DNA of 64,000 nt from Chloroflexaceae bacterium (GCA_012031225.1 JAAUTZ010000001.1:62001-126000); one strand, 5' to 3'. Numbered from the stretch's first letter, positions 19,348 to 28,999 are shown. Numbers and translations are program-made. Notes: generated by a model from the sequence alone, not told the origin.

Positions 19348-21405
19348 ATGGAATTAGGCATCGCCGCAGATATTGCAATCATCCTCGTAGCTGCCCTGTG
19401 TGGCGGGCTAGTCGCCCAACGGCTAGGGCAGCCCCTCATTCTCGGCTACATTGCAGCAGGTGTGCTAGTCGGGGCATTCTTCGGCGACTTCATCAGCGAT
19501 CCGCACGGCATTGAGCTACTCGCCGAGATTGGCGTTGCCCTGCTGCTGTTTGCACTAGGGCTAGAGTTCTCGCTCAAAGAACTTCAACCGGTGCGCCGGA
19601 TTGCCCTGATCGGTGGGCCCATCCAGATTGTGCTGACGATGGCGTGGGGCTATGGGCTTGGCGTGCTATTGCTCGGCTTCGATCCGCAGAGTGCGCTCTG
19701 GTTTGGGGCGTTCATCTCGCTCTCGAGTACCATGGTGATCCTCAAAACCCTTGCGGCACAAGGCACAACCGGCACGCTCGCCAGCCGCGTGATGATCGGC
19801 ATTTTGATTGTACAAGACCTCGCCGTGATCCCGATGATGATTATTCTGCCCACGCTCGGCAACCTCGAAGAAGGACTGCCCCAACTTGCCCTTGCGGTGG
19901 TGCGGGCGGTTGTATTCTTATTTGGCATGATCTTCATCGGCACCCGAGTCATGCCCGCCCTGCTGCGGGCTGTGGCCGGTTGGGGATCACGCGAACTATT
20001 CCTTGTATCGGTGGTTGCGCTCGGCATCGGTATCGGCTACGGAACGTACCTGTTCGGGCTATCGTTTGCGTTCGGGGCATTTGTGGCGGGCATGGTGCTG
20101 AGCGAGTCGGACTATAGCCACCAAGCCTTGAGTGATATTATTCCCTTGCGTGACGTGTTTGGCTTGCTGTTTTTTGTCTCGGTAGGCATGCTCCTCGAAC
20201 TCGATTACATCTTTGCCAATCTTGGCTTGCTCCTGCTCGTGGTGCTATTGGTGATGCTCGGCAAAGCGGTAATCTTCGCGAGCTTGACACGGGCATTTGG
20301 CTATGGCAATGCGGCTCCGTTGATCATTGGCTTGGGCATGTCGCAGGTCGGTGAATTTGCGTTTGTATTAGCACGGGTGGGGGTGAGTGAGCAGGCGATC
20401 TCACCGGATCTGTATGCCCTGATCCTCGCCACTACTATTGTGACCATGTTCCTCACCCCGTTTCTCTCGCGCTTGGCCGTGCCGATCTACAATATAGTGC
20501 AACGCTATCGCCCGCGTGAGACGTTGCAATCGTTCAACCTCACCCATGCTGTGCTGCACGATCACGTCATTGTGGCGGGCTACGGGCGGGCCGGGCGGGC
20601 CGCCACCCGTGTAATGCAGCGGGTGGAGCTGGATTTTGTGGTGATTGAACTCAATCAGCGCGTGGTGGAGCAGTGCCAAGCGGAAGGCATCCCAGTGATC
20701 TATGGTGATGCCACGAGTGCAACTGTGCTGGATGCTGCCCGCCTTGAGCAGGCACGGCTAGTCCTTGTGGCATTGCCGGATGCGATCAGCACCCAGCTGG
20801 TGGTTGCCCGCATTCGCCAGCTCCACCCGACCCTGCACATCATTGCGCGGGTGGCAGACATTGATCAACTGCACGAACTGCGCCAGTTTGGAGTGACTGA
20901 TGTCGTTCAGCCAGAGCTGGAAGCCGGGCTAGAGCTAGTGCGGCAGGTGCTGGTAGAGTATCACATTGCGCCAACTGCGATCCAGAATTTCAGCGATTCG
21001 GTGCATCACGAGTTCTACGCCCCCCTGTTTGCGGATGTTCCGCACGGCCCGCACGGCAAGCCCCACGCGGCGGGTAATCAGCGCAGCGAACGTGCGCTGC
21101 AACGGCTGGTTAACCGCAGCCTTGAAACTGAGTGGCTGACCTTACCGGACAATAGCCCGCTCGTCGGCGCGAGCCTTGCCGCGAGTGCGATCCGCCAACG
21201 CACAGGGGTGAATGTGCTGGCGGTGCTGCATGACGAAGAACTGATCTCCAATCCGGCTCCGCATTACATCTTTGCGGCGGGTGATACATTGATCATTCTG
21301 GGCACACTGGAGCAACGCCGGGCGTTGGTGGAACTGATGCAGACCCACCTTGAACGCCACCCTGAGCAGGTTGCCCATGCAATGGGCGAGCACGCTGGAG
21401 CGTAA
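19348..21405 (+). CDS. Kef-type K+/H+ antiporter (CPA2) with RCK_N and RCK_C domains
   Basis: A 685-residue monovalent cation:proton antiporter-2 family protein. Residues 1-380 hold about twelve hydrophobic segments ([50 protein letters not shown]). Residues about 405-520 form an RCK_N (TrkA-N) nucleotide-binding fold with [14 protein letters not shown] and [15 protein letters not shown]. The end (about 595-675) is an RCK_C (TrkA-C) domain. It should exchange K+ or Na+ for H+ under ligand gating. No KefF/KefG-type partner is adjacent. The chosen ATG begins just before the first membrane segment; a longer reading starts 93 nt upstream. Confidence 0.9.
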   Translation: MELGIAADIAIILVAALCGGLVAQRLGQPLILGYIAAGVLVGAFFGDFISDPHGIELLAEIGVALLLFALGLEFSLKELQPVRRIALIGGPIQIVLTMAWGYGLGVLLLGFDPQSALWFGAFISLSSTMVILKTLAAQGTTGTLASRVMIGILIVQDLAVIPMMIILPTLGNLEEGLPQLALAVVRAVVFLFGMIFIGTRVMPALLRAVAGWGSRELFLVSVVALGIGIGYGTYLFGLSFAFGAFVAGMVLSESDYSHQALSDIIPLRDVFGLLFFVSVGMLLELDYIFANLGLLLLVVLLVMLGKAVIFASLTRAFGYGNAAPLIIGLGMSQVGEFAFVLARVGVSEQAISPDLYALILATTIVTMFLTPFLSRLAVPIYNIVQRYRPRETLQSFNLTHAVLHDHVIVAGYGRAGRAATRVMQRVELDFVVIELNQRVVEQCQAEGIPVIYGDATSATVLDAARLEQARLVLVALPDAISTQLVVARIRQLHPTLHIIARVADIDQLHELRQFGVTDVVQPELEAGLELVRQVLVEYHIAPTAIQNFSDSVHHEFYAPLFADVPHGPHGKPHAAGNQRSERALQRLVNRSLETEWLTLPDNSPLVGASLAASAIRQRTGVNVLAVLHDEELISNPAPHYIFAAGDTLIILGTLEQRRALVELMQTHLERHPEQVAHAMGEHAGA

Positions 21406-21431
21406 GCCTAGACGTGAATATACGGATAAGC

Positions 21432-21467
21432 GAGGTTCGTAAGGTTTGTAAGGTTCGTAAGGTTGAT
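21432..21467 (+). repeat. Four tandem 9-bp units (AAGGTTCGT type)
   Basis: GAGGTTCGT, AAGGTTTGT, AAGGTTCGT and AAGGTTGAT lie head to tail between the antiporter and the XdhC-family gene, ending 15 nt before the latter's start. They could be slippage-generated or regulatory. Confidence 0.7.
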
Positions 21468-21481
21468 GGGCGAGGAAGTCT

Positions 21482-22513
21482 ATGCGTGATGTAGTAGATA
21501 CAATTCAGACGTGGCTGCACGCTGAGCATCCGGTTGCGCTGGCGACGGTGGTAGCGACGTGGGGATCTGCGCCGCGCCAGATTGGGGCCCGGATGGGCAT
21601 CACCGATCAGTTGCACATGGTTGGCTCGGTGAGTGGCGGCTGTGTCGAGACGGCGGTTGCCCACGCCGCGCTCGAGATCTTGGCTGATGGGGGCCACCGC
21701 CTGCTCACATTCGGTGTCGCCGATGATACCGCGTGGGAAGTTGGGCTGGCATGTGGCGGGCAGATCAGCGTCTTTGTTGAGCCGTTGGATCAGATTTGGT
21801 GGCAGGTGGTTGCCCAGCAGATCGTTAACGATCACGCCTTCGCTACGGCGTTGATCTTGGAGGGGCCTACGGCGGGGCTGAAAGTTGCCGTGCATGCGGA
21901 GAGCGTCATCTACAGTACGTTGGCGCTGCCGCCCGAACAGCGCGATGCCCTCGCTGCTGCTGCCCGCGCGGCACTTATGGCAGGCATCCCGCAACGGGTG
22001 AGCGTCGGGGCGTTGGATGTGTTCGTAGATGTATATCTGCCGCGCCCACATCTGTACATTATCGGCGGGTCGCACGTCGCCATGCCCCTGAGTGTTATGG
22101 CCCGCTTGCTCGGCTTCAAGGTGACGCTGGTTGACCCGCGAGCGGCATTTGCTACGCCGGAACGGTTCCCAGAAGTGGATGCAATTTCGCACCAATACCC
22201 CGATGAATTCTTTGCGGCGAGCGGCTTGCATAGCCAGAGCTACATTGCGATCCTGAGCCACGATCCGAAGATTGACGATCCGGCCTTGCGCGTGGCGTTA
22301 CCGGCCAATGTACCCTACATCGGCATTCTGAGTAGCCGCCAGACACACACCCGCCGGCTTGAGCGACTGGCCGCGGCAGGGGTAGATGGGGCATTACTGC
22401 ACCAAATTCGCACCCCGATTGGGCTAAAGATCGGCGCACGCACGCCAGAGGAGATCGCCCTTGCAATTATGGCTGAGATTGTCGCCGTGCGGAACGGTGC
22501 GGCGCGAGCGTAG
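21482..22513 (+). CDS. XdhC/CoxI family molybdenum-cofactor maturation protein
   Basis: XdhC-type proteins bind molybdenum cofactor and insert or sulfurate it for xanthine dehydrogenase/CO dehydrogenase-type enzymes. The 343-residue protein has the N-terminal XdhC domain (ALATVVATWGSAPRQIGARM, VGSVSGGCVETAV, GLACGGQISVFVEPL) and a C-terminal Rossmann domain (LYIIGGSHVAMPLSVMARLL, VTLVDPRAAFATPERFP, YIGILSSRQTHTRRLERL, IGLKIGARTPEEIALAIMAE). No molybdenum hydroxylase subunits are encoded nearby, so its client is elsewhere. GAGGAAG precedes the ATG. Confidence 0.9.
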   Translation: MRDVVDTIQTWLHAEHPVALATVVATWGSAPRQIGARMGITDQLHMVGSVSGGCVETAVAHAALEILADGGHRLLTFGVADDTAWEVGLACGGQISVFVEPLDQIWWQVVAQQIVNDHAFATALILEGPTAGLKVAVHAESVIYSTLALPPEQRDALAAAARAALMAGIPQRVSVGALDVFVDVYLPRPHLYIIGGSHVAMPLSVMARLLGFKVTLVDPRAAFATPERFPEVDAISHQYPDEFFAASGLHSQSYIAILSHDPKIDDPALRVALPANVPYIGILSSRQTHTRRLERLAAAGVDGALLHQIRTPIGLKIGARTPEEIALAIMAEIVAVRNGAARA

Positions 22514-22539
22514 CTGACAGGGGTCAGGGGCATAGAAAA

Positions 22540-22562
22540 GAGCCGTGTTGGTGACACGGCTC
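22540..22562 (-). terminator. Terminator hairpin between convergent genes
   Basis: A 9-bp perfect stem, GAGCCGTGT/ACACGGCTC, with a 5-nt loop. On the minus strand the stem is followed by TTTTCTATG, so it best serves the sigma factor gene; it may also stop plus-strand transcription from the XdhC-family gene. Confidence 0.7.
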
Positions 22563-22588
22563 GTTCCATCCACATCCAGCAAGCAGCC

Positions 22589-23650
22589 CTATTCGAGATA
22601 GTCGCGCAAGTGCTGCCCTACGTCGGGCTGGCGCAGGCGACGCAGAGCTTCCGCTTCGATCTGGCGGGCCCGTTCGCGGGTCATCCCCAGCACCCGCCCC
22701 ACTTCTTCCAGCGTGCGCCGTTGCCCATCCACCAAGCCGTAGCGCAGATCAATAATGCGCCGCTCGCGTTCGCTCAGGTGGCTCAACGCAAGCACCAGAT
22801 CACGCCGCAACATTTGCTGCGCGGCAAACTCAGTCGGGCTGAGCATCTCCTCATCGGGCAGGAAATCGCCGAGCGCGTGTTCGCCTTCATCGCCAACCGG
22901 CGTTTCGAGCGACACCGGACGGCGGGCGGCTTCCATCACGCGCTGGATGCGCTCCACCGACTGACCCAGTGCGGTTGCAATCTCCTCTGCCGTCGGCTGA
23001 CGTTCCAGCGACTGCGAGAGGCGTTCGGCGGTGCGCTTGACTTGCCCCACCGACTCACTCATATGCACGGGCAGGCGGATGGTCCGCCCCTGCTCGGCAA
23101 TCGCCCGGGTAACAGCTTGGCGAATCCACCACGTCGCGTAGGTTGAGAAGCGGTTGCCCTTATGGTAATCAAACTTCTCGACGGCTCGCATCAATCCAAT
23201 ATTGCCCTCTTGGATCAAGTCAAGCAGCGACAAACCCCGCCCGACGTACTTCTTGGCAATGCTCACGACAAGGCGCAAGTTGGCTTGGATCAAATGCCGC
23301 CGCGCATCAACGCCAGAGGTCACATCCTCGTGCAGGGCTAGCCGCAGGTGCGGCGTGAGATGATCGGTGCTAGCAAGCCGGGCCCGCGCTGCATCGCCAC
23401 GCTCCATCCGCTCAGCTAGCTCAATCTCCTCACTGGCCGTAAGCAATGCCACACGCCCAATCTCTTGCAGATAGTGCTGCACGGCATCCATGACGGCTGA
23501 CTCGGTTGCGCTTTCTGGCTCGCCACCGAGCCGCAGGTCATCCGTATCATCAACAAACCCATCGAAATCGCGCAGGGCATCTATATCGGGACCATCGCTG
23601 TTCAGACGGGCATCGTCAAAATTCCAAAACGCTGCTGCGTGTTCGAGCAT
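22589..23650 (-). CDS. RNA polymerase sigma factor, sigma-70 group 2 (RpoD/SigA-like)
   Basis: A 353-residue sigma factor. It lacks the long region 1.1 of the main housekeeping sigma but has region 1.2 ([21 protein letters not shown]), region 2 with [20 protein letters not shown] and [17 protein letters not shown] (-10 recognition and melting), region 3 ([20 protein letters not shown]) and region 4 with the helix-turn-helix [19 protein letters not shown]. Residues 1-60 are acidic. The conserved region 2.4 implies consensus-like -10 specificity. It is transcribed alone from a consensus promoter with a leader of about 215 nt containing a stable hairpin. It could be a group 2 stress sigma or the primary sigma; the window does not decide. 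Confidence 0.88.
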   Translation of the reverse strand: MLEHAAAFWNFDDARLNSDGPDIDALRDFDGFVDDTDDLRLGGEPESATESAVMDAVQHYLQEIGRVALLTASEEIELAERMERGDAARARLASTDHLTPHLRLALHEDVTSGVDARRHLIQANLRLVVSIAKKYVGRGLSLLDLIQEGNIGLMRAVEKFDYHKGNRFSTYATWWIRQAVTRAIAEQGRTIRLPVHMSESVGQVKRTAERLSQSLERQPTAEEIATALGQSVERIQRVMEAARRPVSLETPVGDEGEHALGDFLPDEEMLSPTEFAAQQMLRRDLVLALSHLSERERRIIDLRYGLVDGQRRTLEEVGRVLGMTRERARQIEAEALRRLRQPDVGQHLRDYLE

Positions 23651-23687
23651 CGGCTGCTCCTATTCTAGCATCGTAGAGATGAACATA

Positions 23688-23716
23688 CGGCTCCATTCCC
23701 TTTCGGAACGGAGCCG
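23688..23716 (-). promoter_or_regulatory. Stable hairpin in the sigma factor leader
   Basis: CGGCTCC-A-TTCC and GGAA-C-GGAGCCG pair around a 5-nt loop with one mismatch (11 of 12 positions paired). It lies 37 nt upstream of the sigma factor ATG, inside the transcribed leader. No U-run follows on the minus strand, so it is more likely a stability or translation element than a terminator. Confidence 0.5.
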
Positions 23717-24050
23717 CGTCCTCACCAGTGCAGTTGAATACTATGAATTACCCATTCCCGCACTCAACAGAACGTGGTCAAGTGTCAGACGTTTTTGGTT
23801 GTCTGGGTGCGGCTACTGTGCATGTAACAAATAAACAAATTACCCTGATATGGTAACAGGTCATTCCTATACAGTATACTGGGTGATGCTGGTTTTGTCA
23901 AGAGGATGAATCAAGCTAAGCAGATGAGGATTTACTCATCCACCGTTGGCGTGAGGCATTTATAAAGATATGACAGCATCGCGCAGATGCTTCATAGGTT
24001 TTATTTTAACACAATTTTGGCGTGGCGGGAGCTGATTTTCTCAAAGTTGT
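23717..24050. other. Intergenic region between sigma factor leader and psuG
   Basis: AT-richer than the flanking genes. It holds the sigma factor promoter and distal leader, plus the 3' side of psuG. No open reading frame with a ribosome-binding site, no RNA gene and no clear psuG terminator were seen. Confidence 0.5.
23873..23901 (-). promoter_or_regulatory. Sigma factor promoter (TTGACA-17-TATACT)
   Basis: A full-consensus -35 and near-consensus -10 with the ideal 17-nt spacer on the minus strand, aimed at the sigma factor gene. It is the strongest promoter seen in the window. Confidence 0.85.
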
Positions 24051-24965
24051 CTAATCTTCACTGACCCTGAGGCGCACCGCAACGTGTGCCGCCACCTGTG
24101 CATTGTGGCACAGCAGGGCCGTATTCGTGCGGATACTTTCGCCGTGCGTTTGGGTTGCCATTGCCGCCAGCAGGAACGGGGTAACGGCTTGCCCGCGCAC
24201 ATTGGCGTGGGCGGCAGCTTGCAGCGCAACGGCGATCTCGGCCTCCACCCGATCACGCGGCAGGGCAACATCAGCAGGCGGCGGCACACACAGCAGCATG
24301 CCGCTCGCCTGTGAGCCATGCCACGCCAGATGCCGCCGCCAAATTGCGGCTACCGCCTGTGCAGTGTCGGTGCGGGTGGGCACGGGCAGGCCACTGCTCT
24401 GGCTGTAGAAGGCGGGAAAGTCACTCGTCTGGTAGCCCAACACGGGCACGCCGCATGTTTCAAGGTATTCGAGCGTCGCAGGCAGATCAAGGATTGCTTT
24501 AGCTCCCGCGCAGACGACCAGCACCGGCGTGCGGGCAAGTTCGGGCAAGTCGGCGGAGATGTCGAGCGTGGTGGAGTAGCCGCGATGCACGCCGCCAATC
24601 CCGCCAGTGGCAAAGACGGCAATCCCTGCTCGGTGAGCGATCAACATAGTGGCGGCAACTGTCGTGCCGCCATCCGCATGCTGCACGAGGGCAGCGGCTA
24701 TGTCGCGCCGCGAGAGCTTGCGGGCGGTGCGGTTTTGGGCGAGGCGGGCCAGCTGGGCCTGATCCAAGCCCACGCGCACCTGCCCATCCAGCACGCCAAT
24801 CGTGGCGGGCACGGCTCCCGCCGCCGTGATCGCCGCTTCCATCGCGTGGGCCAGTTCGAGGTTGTGCGGGTAGGGTAGCCCGTGCGTGATGACGGTGCTT
24901 TCGAGGGCAACGATGGGCAGGCCCTGTGCGAGGGCCTGCGCGACAGGCGCGGCAAGCGTGATCAT
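24051..24965 (-). CDS. psuG: Pseudouridine-5'-phosphate glycosidase
   Basis: Cleaves pseudouridine 5'-phosphate to uracil and ribose 5-phosphate, the C-glycosidase step of pseudouridine salvage. The 304-residue protein matches the family end to end: IVALESTVITHGLPYPHNLE near the N-terminus, GGTTVAATMLIAHRAGI, VFATGGIGGVHRG, the catalytic-Lys stretch VVCAGAKAILDLPATLEYL, LGYQTSDFPAFY and a C-terminal SIRTNTALL. Its start overlaps the uvrC stop by 4 nt. The usual partner pseudouridine kinase PsuK is not adjacent, but a nucleoside importer lies a few kb upstream. Confidence 0.94.
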   Translation of the reverse strand: MITLAAPVAQALAQGLPIVALESTVITHGLPYPHNLELAHAMEAAITAAGAVPATIGVLDGQVRVGLDQAQLARLAQNRTARKLSRRDIAAALVQHADGGTTVAATMLIAHRAGIAVFATGGIGGVHRGYSTTLDISADLPELARTPVLVVCAGAKAILDLPATLEYLETCGVPVLGYQTSDFPAFYSQSSGLPVPTRTDTAQAVAAIWRRHLAWHGSQASGMLLCVPPPADVALPRDRVEAEIAVALQAAAHANVRGQAVTPFLLAAMATQTHGESIRTNTALLCHNAQVAAHVAVRLRVSED

Positions 24966-26893
24966 CCGAGTAGCCCTTTCAACTCTTCGGCGGCTTTGCG
25001 GGTCATGCCCGGCACCGCCGCGAGGTCATCTACACTTGCCGCCCGCATCGCATTGAGCGAGCCAAACGCCTTGAGCAATGCGCGTTTACGGCGCGGGCCG
25101 ATGCCGGGCACATCATCGAGGTTGGAGCGGTAGGTGGCTTTGTCGCGCAGCTTGCGGTGATAGGTGATCGCAAAGCGGTGCGCTTCTTCGTCCACCCGCT
25201 GCACCAGATGCAGGGCCGGGCTACCCCGCTCTAGCACAAGCGGGTGCGGCTGATCGGGCAGCACCAGATCAAACCGATCCCGATCTGCGCCTTTGGCAAT
25301 TCCAACGGTCGGGATGTAGTCAAAGCCTAATGCGCTCATGGCGGCACGGGCCGCATTCAGCTGGCCGCGCCCCCCGTCAATCAAGACTAGATCCGGCAGT
25401 TGGGCCCACGCCTCGTTGGGCGGGGCTTGCGCTGCGGGGGCGGGTGCGTCGGGGGCTGCTTCCGCGTGGGCGGGTGCGGCACGTTGGAAACGCCGATGGA
25501 TGACCTCTTGGATCGAGGCGACATCGTTTGCGCCTTCTACCGTCTTGATCTTGAACCGGCGATAGAACTTCGCGGCTGGTTCGCCGTGCAGGAATACAAC
25601 CATACTGGCAACGGACTGTGCGCCCTGCGTATTCGAGATGTCGTAGCATTCGATGCGCTGGGGCATGTCCGGTAGCTCCAGCAGATCGCGCAATTCGCTC
25701 AGGCTGGCAACGGCGCGTTGCTCACTGTTGAGCCACTGCGTCCGCAGCTCATCGAGTTTGATCTGGGCATTGCTGGAAGCTAGCTCGATCAGGCGGCGTT
25801 TCTCACCGCGGCGCGGCACTTCGATCTCGACTTTGTGCCCACCCTTCTGCGAAAGCCAGCGTTCAATAATCATTGGCTCTTCGACATACTCTGCAAGCAG
25901 CAGATTGGGCGGTACATCCGGCGCACGGTCGTAGAATTGGGTCAAGAACGATTCGAGGATCGCCGCGTCGGTCTGATCTTCGCCGCCCTGCAAGGTAAAC
26001 GGTTCCGCGCCGATCAGCTTGCCGCCGCGAATGAAGAGCACCTGTACCACCGTGCTATCGGCTTCGCGGGCCAGTGCAATCACATCCTGATCGGTCTCGA
26101 CGGTCCGCAGCACCTGCTGGCGTTCGAGCACCTGCTCAATCGCCTTGAGCCGATCCCGCAGGTAGGCCGCCCGTTCAAAGTTCAGTTGCTCGGCGGCGGC
26201 TTCCATCTGCTTCCGCAGATCGCGCACGATCTGGTCGCTCTTGCCCTCCAGAAAGCGACACACCGCCTCAATCGCCTGCCGGTATTCGGCTTGGCTGACG
26301 AGAGCGGGCACACACGGCGCAAGGCAGCGTTTGATGTCGTGGTACATACACGGCTTACCCATGCGTTGGTAGCGTTGGAACTTGTGGTCGCTACAGGCGA
26401 AGGCGGGGCGAAAGGCAAACAGGCGGTTGAGCAGATCGAGGGTTTGGCGCACCGAGCCAGCATTGGCATAGGGCCCGTAGTATTTCGCGCCGTCGTTTTG
26501 CACATTGCGGGTGGAGAAGACCCGCGGCCAGTCTTGATTGAGCGTGACTTTGATGTAGGGGTAGCTCTTGTCATCCTTGAGCAGCACGTTGTAGCGTGGG
26601 CGGTGCTGCTTGATCAGGTTCATCTCAAGCAGCAGGGCTTCGAGTTCGCTCTGGGTGACAATAATCTCGAAGTCGGCGATCTGGCTGACCATGCGCCGGA
26701 TGCGCCCATTCAAGCCTTGTGGCGCGCCGAAATAGGAGCGCATTCGGTCCCGCAGATTTTTGCTCTTGCCGACGTAGAGCAGGGTGCCGTGGGCATCTTT
26801 CCACTGGTAGATGCCGGGCGCGTGGGGCACCCGCTTGAGGCGTTCCTCAAAGCTCGCGGGATCGGCGATGGCAGTATGGCTGAGATCGGGCAT
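24962..26893 (-). CDS. uvrC: Excinuclease ABC subunit C
   Basis: Dual-incision nuclease of nucleotide excision repair, acting with UvrA and UvrB. The 643-residue protein has a GIY-YIG domain (APGIYQWKDAHGTLLYVGKS), a Cys-containing linker (FACSDHKFQRYQRMGKPCMY), a UVR motif (about 215-250), the RNase H-like C-terminal nuclease (IECYDISNTQGAQSVASMV, DLVLIDGGRGQLNAAR) and two C-terminal helix-hairpin-helix motifs (LDDVPGIGPRRKRALLKAFG, VDDLAAVPGMTRKAAEEL). An Ala/Pro-rich insert of about 25 residues lies inside the nuclease domain (around 475-500). It is coupled to psuG downstream. Confidence 0.96.
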   Translation of the reverse strand: MPDLSHTAIADPASFEERLKRVPHAPGIYQWKDAHGTLLYVGKSKNLRDRMRSYFGAPQGLNGRIRRMVSQIADFEIIVTQSELEALLLEMNLIKQHRPRYNVLLKDDKSYPYIKVTLNQDWPRVFSTRNVQNDGAKYYGPYANAGSVRQTLDLLNRLFAFRPAFACSDHKFQRYQRMGKPCMYHDIKRCLAPCVPALVSQAEYRQAIEAVCRFLEGKSDQIVRDLRKQMEAAAEQLNFERAAYLRDRLKAIEQVLERQQVLRTVETDQDVIALAREADSTVVQVLFIRGGKLIGAEPFTLQGGEDQTDAAILESFLTQFYDRAPDVPPNLLLAEYVEEPMIIERWLSQKGGHKVEIEVPRRGEKRRLIELASSNAQIKLDELRTQWLNSEQRAVASLSELRDLLELPDMPQRIECYDISNTQGAQSVASMVVFLHGEPAAKFYRRFKIKTVEGANDVASIQEVIHRRFQRAAPAHAEAAPDAPAPAAQAPPNEAWAQLPDLVLIDGGRGQLNAARAAMSALGFDYIPTVGIAKGADRDRFDLVLPDQPHPLVLERGSPALHLVQRVDEEAHRFAITYHRKLRDKATYRSNLDDVPGIGPRRKRALLKAFGSLNAMRAASVDDLAAVPGMTRKAAEELKGLLG

Positions 26894-26953
26894 AGCGAAT
26901 CGCTATCTTGTCCTCGACACGTAGGATCAGGCTAGGCTCCAGTGTTCTACTGT

Positions 26954-26962
26954 ATTGTAGCA
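26954..26962 (-). promoter_or_regulatory. Extended -10 promoter (TGCTACAAT) of uvrC-psuG
   Basis: An extended -10 element on the minus strand, 60 nt before the uvrC start, identical to the one before the epimerase gene. Confidence 0.55.
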
Positions 26963-27026
26963 CAGGCAGGCGGGCGTGTGCAGGCGGGGGTTCTGATTCG
27001 CCGCGCCGCCCCTAACACCTGACCCG

Positions 27027-27923
27027 CTATCCCGTGCCCCCATTCGCCCCACGCCCGCCGGGCAGGGCCGCGGCGATACCATCCTGTAGGCTGCCCCGGG
27101 TCTGGATGCTCCGCAGGTCTACCCCCAGATGCACGAGGGTCTGGGCGATCTGCGGCTGAATGCCAGTAATCATCACCTGTGCCCCCAGCAAGCGCACCGC
27201 CTGCGCCGACTGGATGAATGCCTGCGCGACCTGTGTGTCCACCACAGGCACGCCGGTAATATCCAGAATGACCAACTCGGCCTCAAGGCGAGCAACCCCT
27301 TCGAGCAGGGTTTCCATCATCTGCTCGGCCCGCATACTATCAATCGTGCCAATCAGCGGCATAATCACAACCTTGTCTGAGATCGGGATCAAGGGCGACG
27401 AAAGCTCACGCAAGGTTTCGCGCTGGGCTGAGATAATCTGCTGTTGTAGGGCTTCGCGCTCAGCTTCAGCACGCTTGCGCTCACGGATGTCGCGGATTAC
27501 CACGGCGATATATTCGTTGCCATTGAAGGCAAGGTAACTGTTGGTTGCCTCCACCGGAATCGCGCTGCCATCGCGGTGGCGGTGGATCCGCTCAACGAGG
27601 ATCGAACCTTCGTGTTTCAGCCGTTCGGCAAGCGATCCCAGCATCTCGATGCTGAAGTCGGGGTCAATATCCTGTGCCGTGAGATCCTCAAGGGCTTCAG
27701 GTGGGTAGCCATACAGCACAAACGCCGCTTTGTTGAAGTAGATCACCTTGCCACTGAGATCATACCAGCCAATTGCATCGGCGGCATTCTCCACTGTAAA
27801 GCGGTTGAGTTGCAGGATTTCGGCTTGCTGCTCGCTCTGTTCAGCAGCAGCAAGGCGTGCCCGCAGCTGCTCGTTCTCGCGTTCGAGATCGTGGAGGCGT
27901 TGTTGAAGGGTGGCAATATTCAT
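27027..27923 (-). CDS. RsbR-like PAS-STAS regulator (first copy)
   Basis: A 298-residue soluble signalling protein: an N-terminal coiled coil (LQQRLHDLERENEQLRARL), a PAS domain with PAC-like end (about 42-160; AIGWYDLSGKVIYFNKAAFV), a short helix and a C-terminal STAS domain (about 180-285). The STAS part follows the stressosome protein RsbR closely (ELSSPLIPISDKVVIMPLIG, LEAELVILDITGVPVVDTQV, GIQPQIAQTLVHLGVDL) and keeps the Thr of DITGV that RsbT phosphorylates in RsbR proteins. The start was chosen for its GGAG site 8 nt upstream. A paralogue lies next to it; rsbS, rsbT and sigB-type genes are not adjacent. Confidence 0.85.
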   Translation of the reverse strand: MNIATLQQRLHDLERENEQLRARLAAAEQSEQQAEILQLNRFTVENAADAIGWYDLSGKVIYFNKAAFVLYGYPPEALEDLTAQDIDPDFSIEMLGSLAERLKHEGSILVERIHRHRDGSAIPVEATNSYLAFNGNEYIAVVIRDIRERKRAEAEREALQQQIISAQRETLRELSSPLIPISDKVVIMPLIGTIDSMRAEQMMETLLEGVARLEAELVILDITGVPVVDTQVAQAFIQSAQAVRLLGAQVMITGIQPQIAQTLVHLGVDLRSIQTRGSLQDGIAAALPGGRGANGGTG

Positions 27924-28013
27924 AGCTTCTGCTCCTGCATCCAGTTCGATGGTGTAATCTATGATCTGTTGCACATAGCTATTACTTTACATTGATCCGT
28001 TTTTGCAAGCCCA

Positions 28014-28041
28014 AGTATAGCAGGAAATGCTAGAAAGTAAA
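28014..28041 (-). promoter_or_regulatory. Promoter of the first PAS-STAS gene (TTTACT-16-TATACT, extended -10)
   Basis: TATACT preceded by TGC on the minus strand, with TTTACT 16 nt upstream, located 90 nt before the chosen start. Confidence 0.5.
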
Positions 28042-28101
28042 GCGTGTGCTGAGAGCCTGCACCTGCACTGCTGTTGGCGGATCGGCGGCCCTCATTTTAG
28101 A

Positions 28102-28143
28102 AGGACACGAAGGGCAGGTGCTAGGGATCAGGGGGGCAGGGGG
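28102..28143. repeat. Intergenic dispersed repeat, copy 1
   Basis: Contains GGACACG, then GGGCAGGTGCTAGG, then a G-rich GGGGGGCAGGGGG tail. A similar arrangement occurs at 29150-29195 on the same strand. It sits downstream of the second PAS-STAS gene. Confidence 0.45.
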
Positions 28144-28174
28144 CGGGTGTCGGGCAGCCCACATCTTACCATCC

Positions 28175-28999
28175 CTAATGATGGATGAGCGCATCGGCAA
28201 TGCCCGCTTGCAGGCTACTGCGAGTCTGGATGCCGCGCAAATCAACTCCTAGATGCACGAGAGTCTGCGCGATCTGCGGTTGAATGCCCGTCAGAATTAC
28301 CTGTGCGCCGAGCAACTTCACGGCTTGGGTTGCCTGTATCAGGCCCTGTGCCACCTGTGTATCCACCACCGCCACCCCAGTGATGTCGAGGATCACGAGT
28401 CCAGATTGATGCCGGGCAACCCCTTCAAGCAACGTTTCCATGATCTGCTGGGCACGCTGGCTGTCAATCGTACCAATCAGTGGCATGATCACAACCTTGT
28501 CCGAGATCGGGATTAAGGGCGACGAAAGCTCACGGAGCGTAGCCCGCTGGGCTTCGAGTACCTCTTCCCGTACCATATTGGACCGTAGGGCTTCTTCGGC
28601 TCTATACCGCTCGGTAACATCGCGGAAAAACCAGACGCGCCCGTAACCCTGCCCTTCACCGTAGGAGATCGGTGCGCTGTAGCGGTCGAGTGTTCGCCCA
28701 TCCTTGAGCAACACCTCATCACGGCTGTACTCAGTGGGCTGACTGTGGAGATACTCAACCTTCGCCAAAAAGCCTTCTGGATCGGCAAGTTGATTGATGA
28801 CATAGCCTAGTGCCGCCTGATCCGAGCGGCTCGTAGCAACCTCAGCCGGGATGTTCCACATCTCGACGAAGCGTTGGTTGAAGAAATGCATCTCACCCTG
28901 CGGCGTGACTACCAGCACCCCATCCAATATTGCCTCGATAAGATTGGCATAGAGTGTCTGGAAGGGGGTGTCCGTGTTTCCAACTGCGCCATTGGTCAT
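28175..28999 (-). CDS. RsbR-like PAS-STAS regulator (second copy)
   Basis: A 274-residue paralogue of the neighbouring protein, with a PAS domain of a different subtype (LDGVVVTPQG-like start: AILDGVLVVTPQGEMHFFN, VEMWNIPAEV) and PAC end (GRVWFFRDVTERYRAEEAL), then an RsbR-type STAS domain (ELSSPLIPISDKVVIMPLIG, LVILDITGVAVVDTQVAQGL). The STAS halves of the two copies are nearly identical while the PAS sensors differ, so they probably feed different signals into one complex. The start with GGAG 6 nt upstream is preferred over an ATG 12 nt earlier. Confidence 0.85.
   Translation of the reverse strand: MTNGAVGNTDTPFQTLYANLIEAILDGVLVVTPQGEMHFFNQRFVEMWNIPAEVATSRSDQAALGYVINQLADPEGFLAKVEYLHSQPTEYSRDEVLLKDGRTLDRYSAPISYGEGQGYGRVWFFRDVTERYRAEEALRSNMVREEVLEAQRATLRELSSPLIPISDKVVIMPLIGTIDSQRAQQIMETLLEGVARHQSGLVILDITGVAVVDTQVAQGLIQATQAVKLLGAQVILTGIQPQIAQTLVHLGVDLRGIQTRSSLQAGIADALIHH

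Noticed and set aside
25835-26935. 366-residue plus-strand ORF
   Set aside because: Antisense shadow of uvrC.
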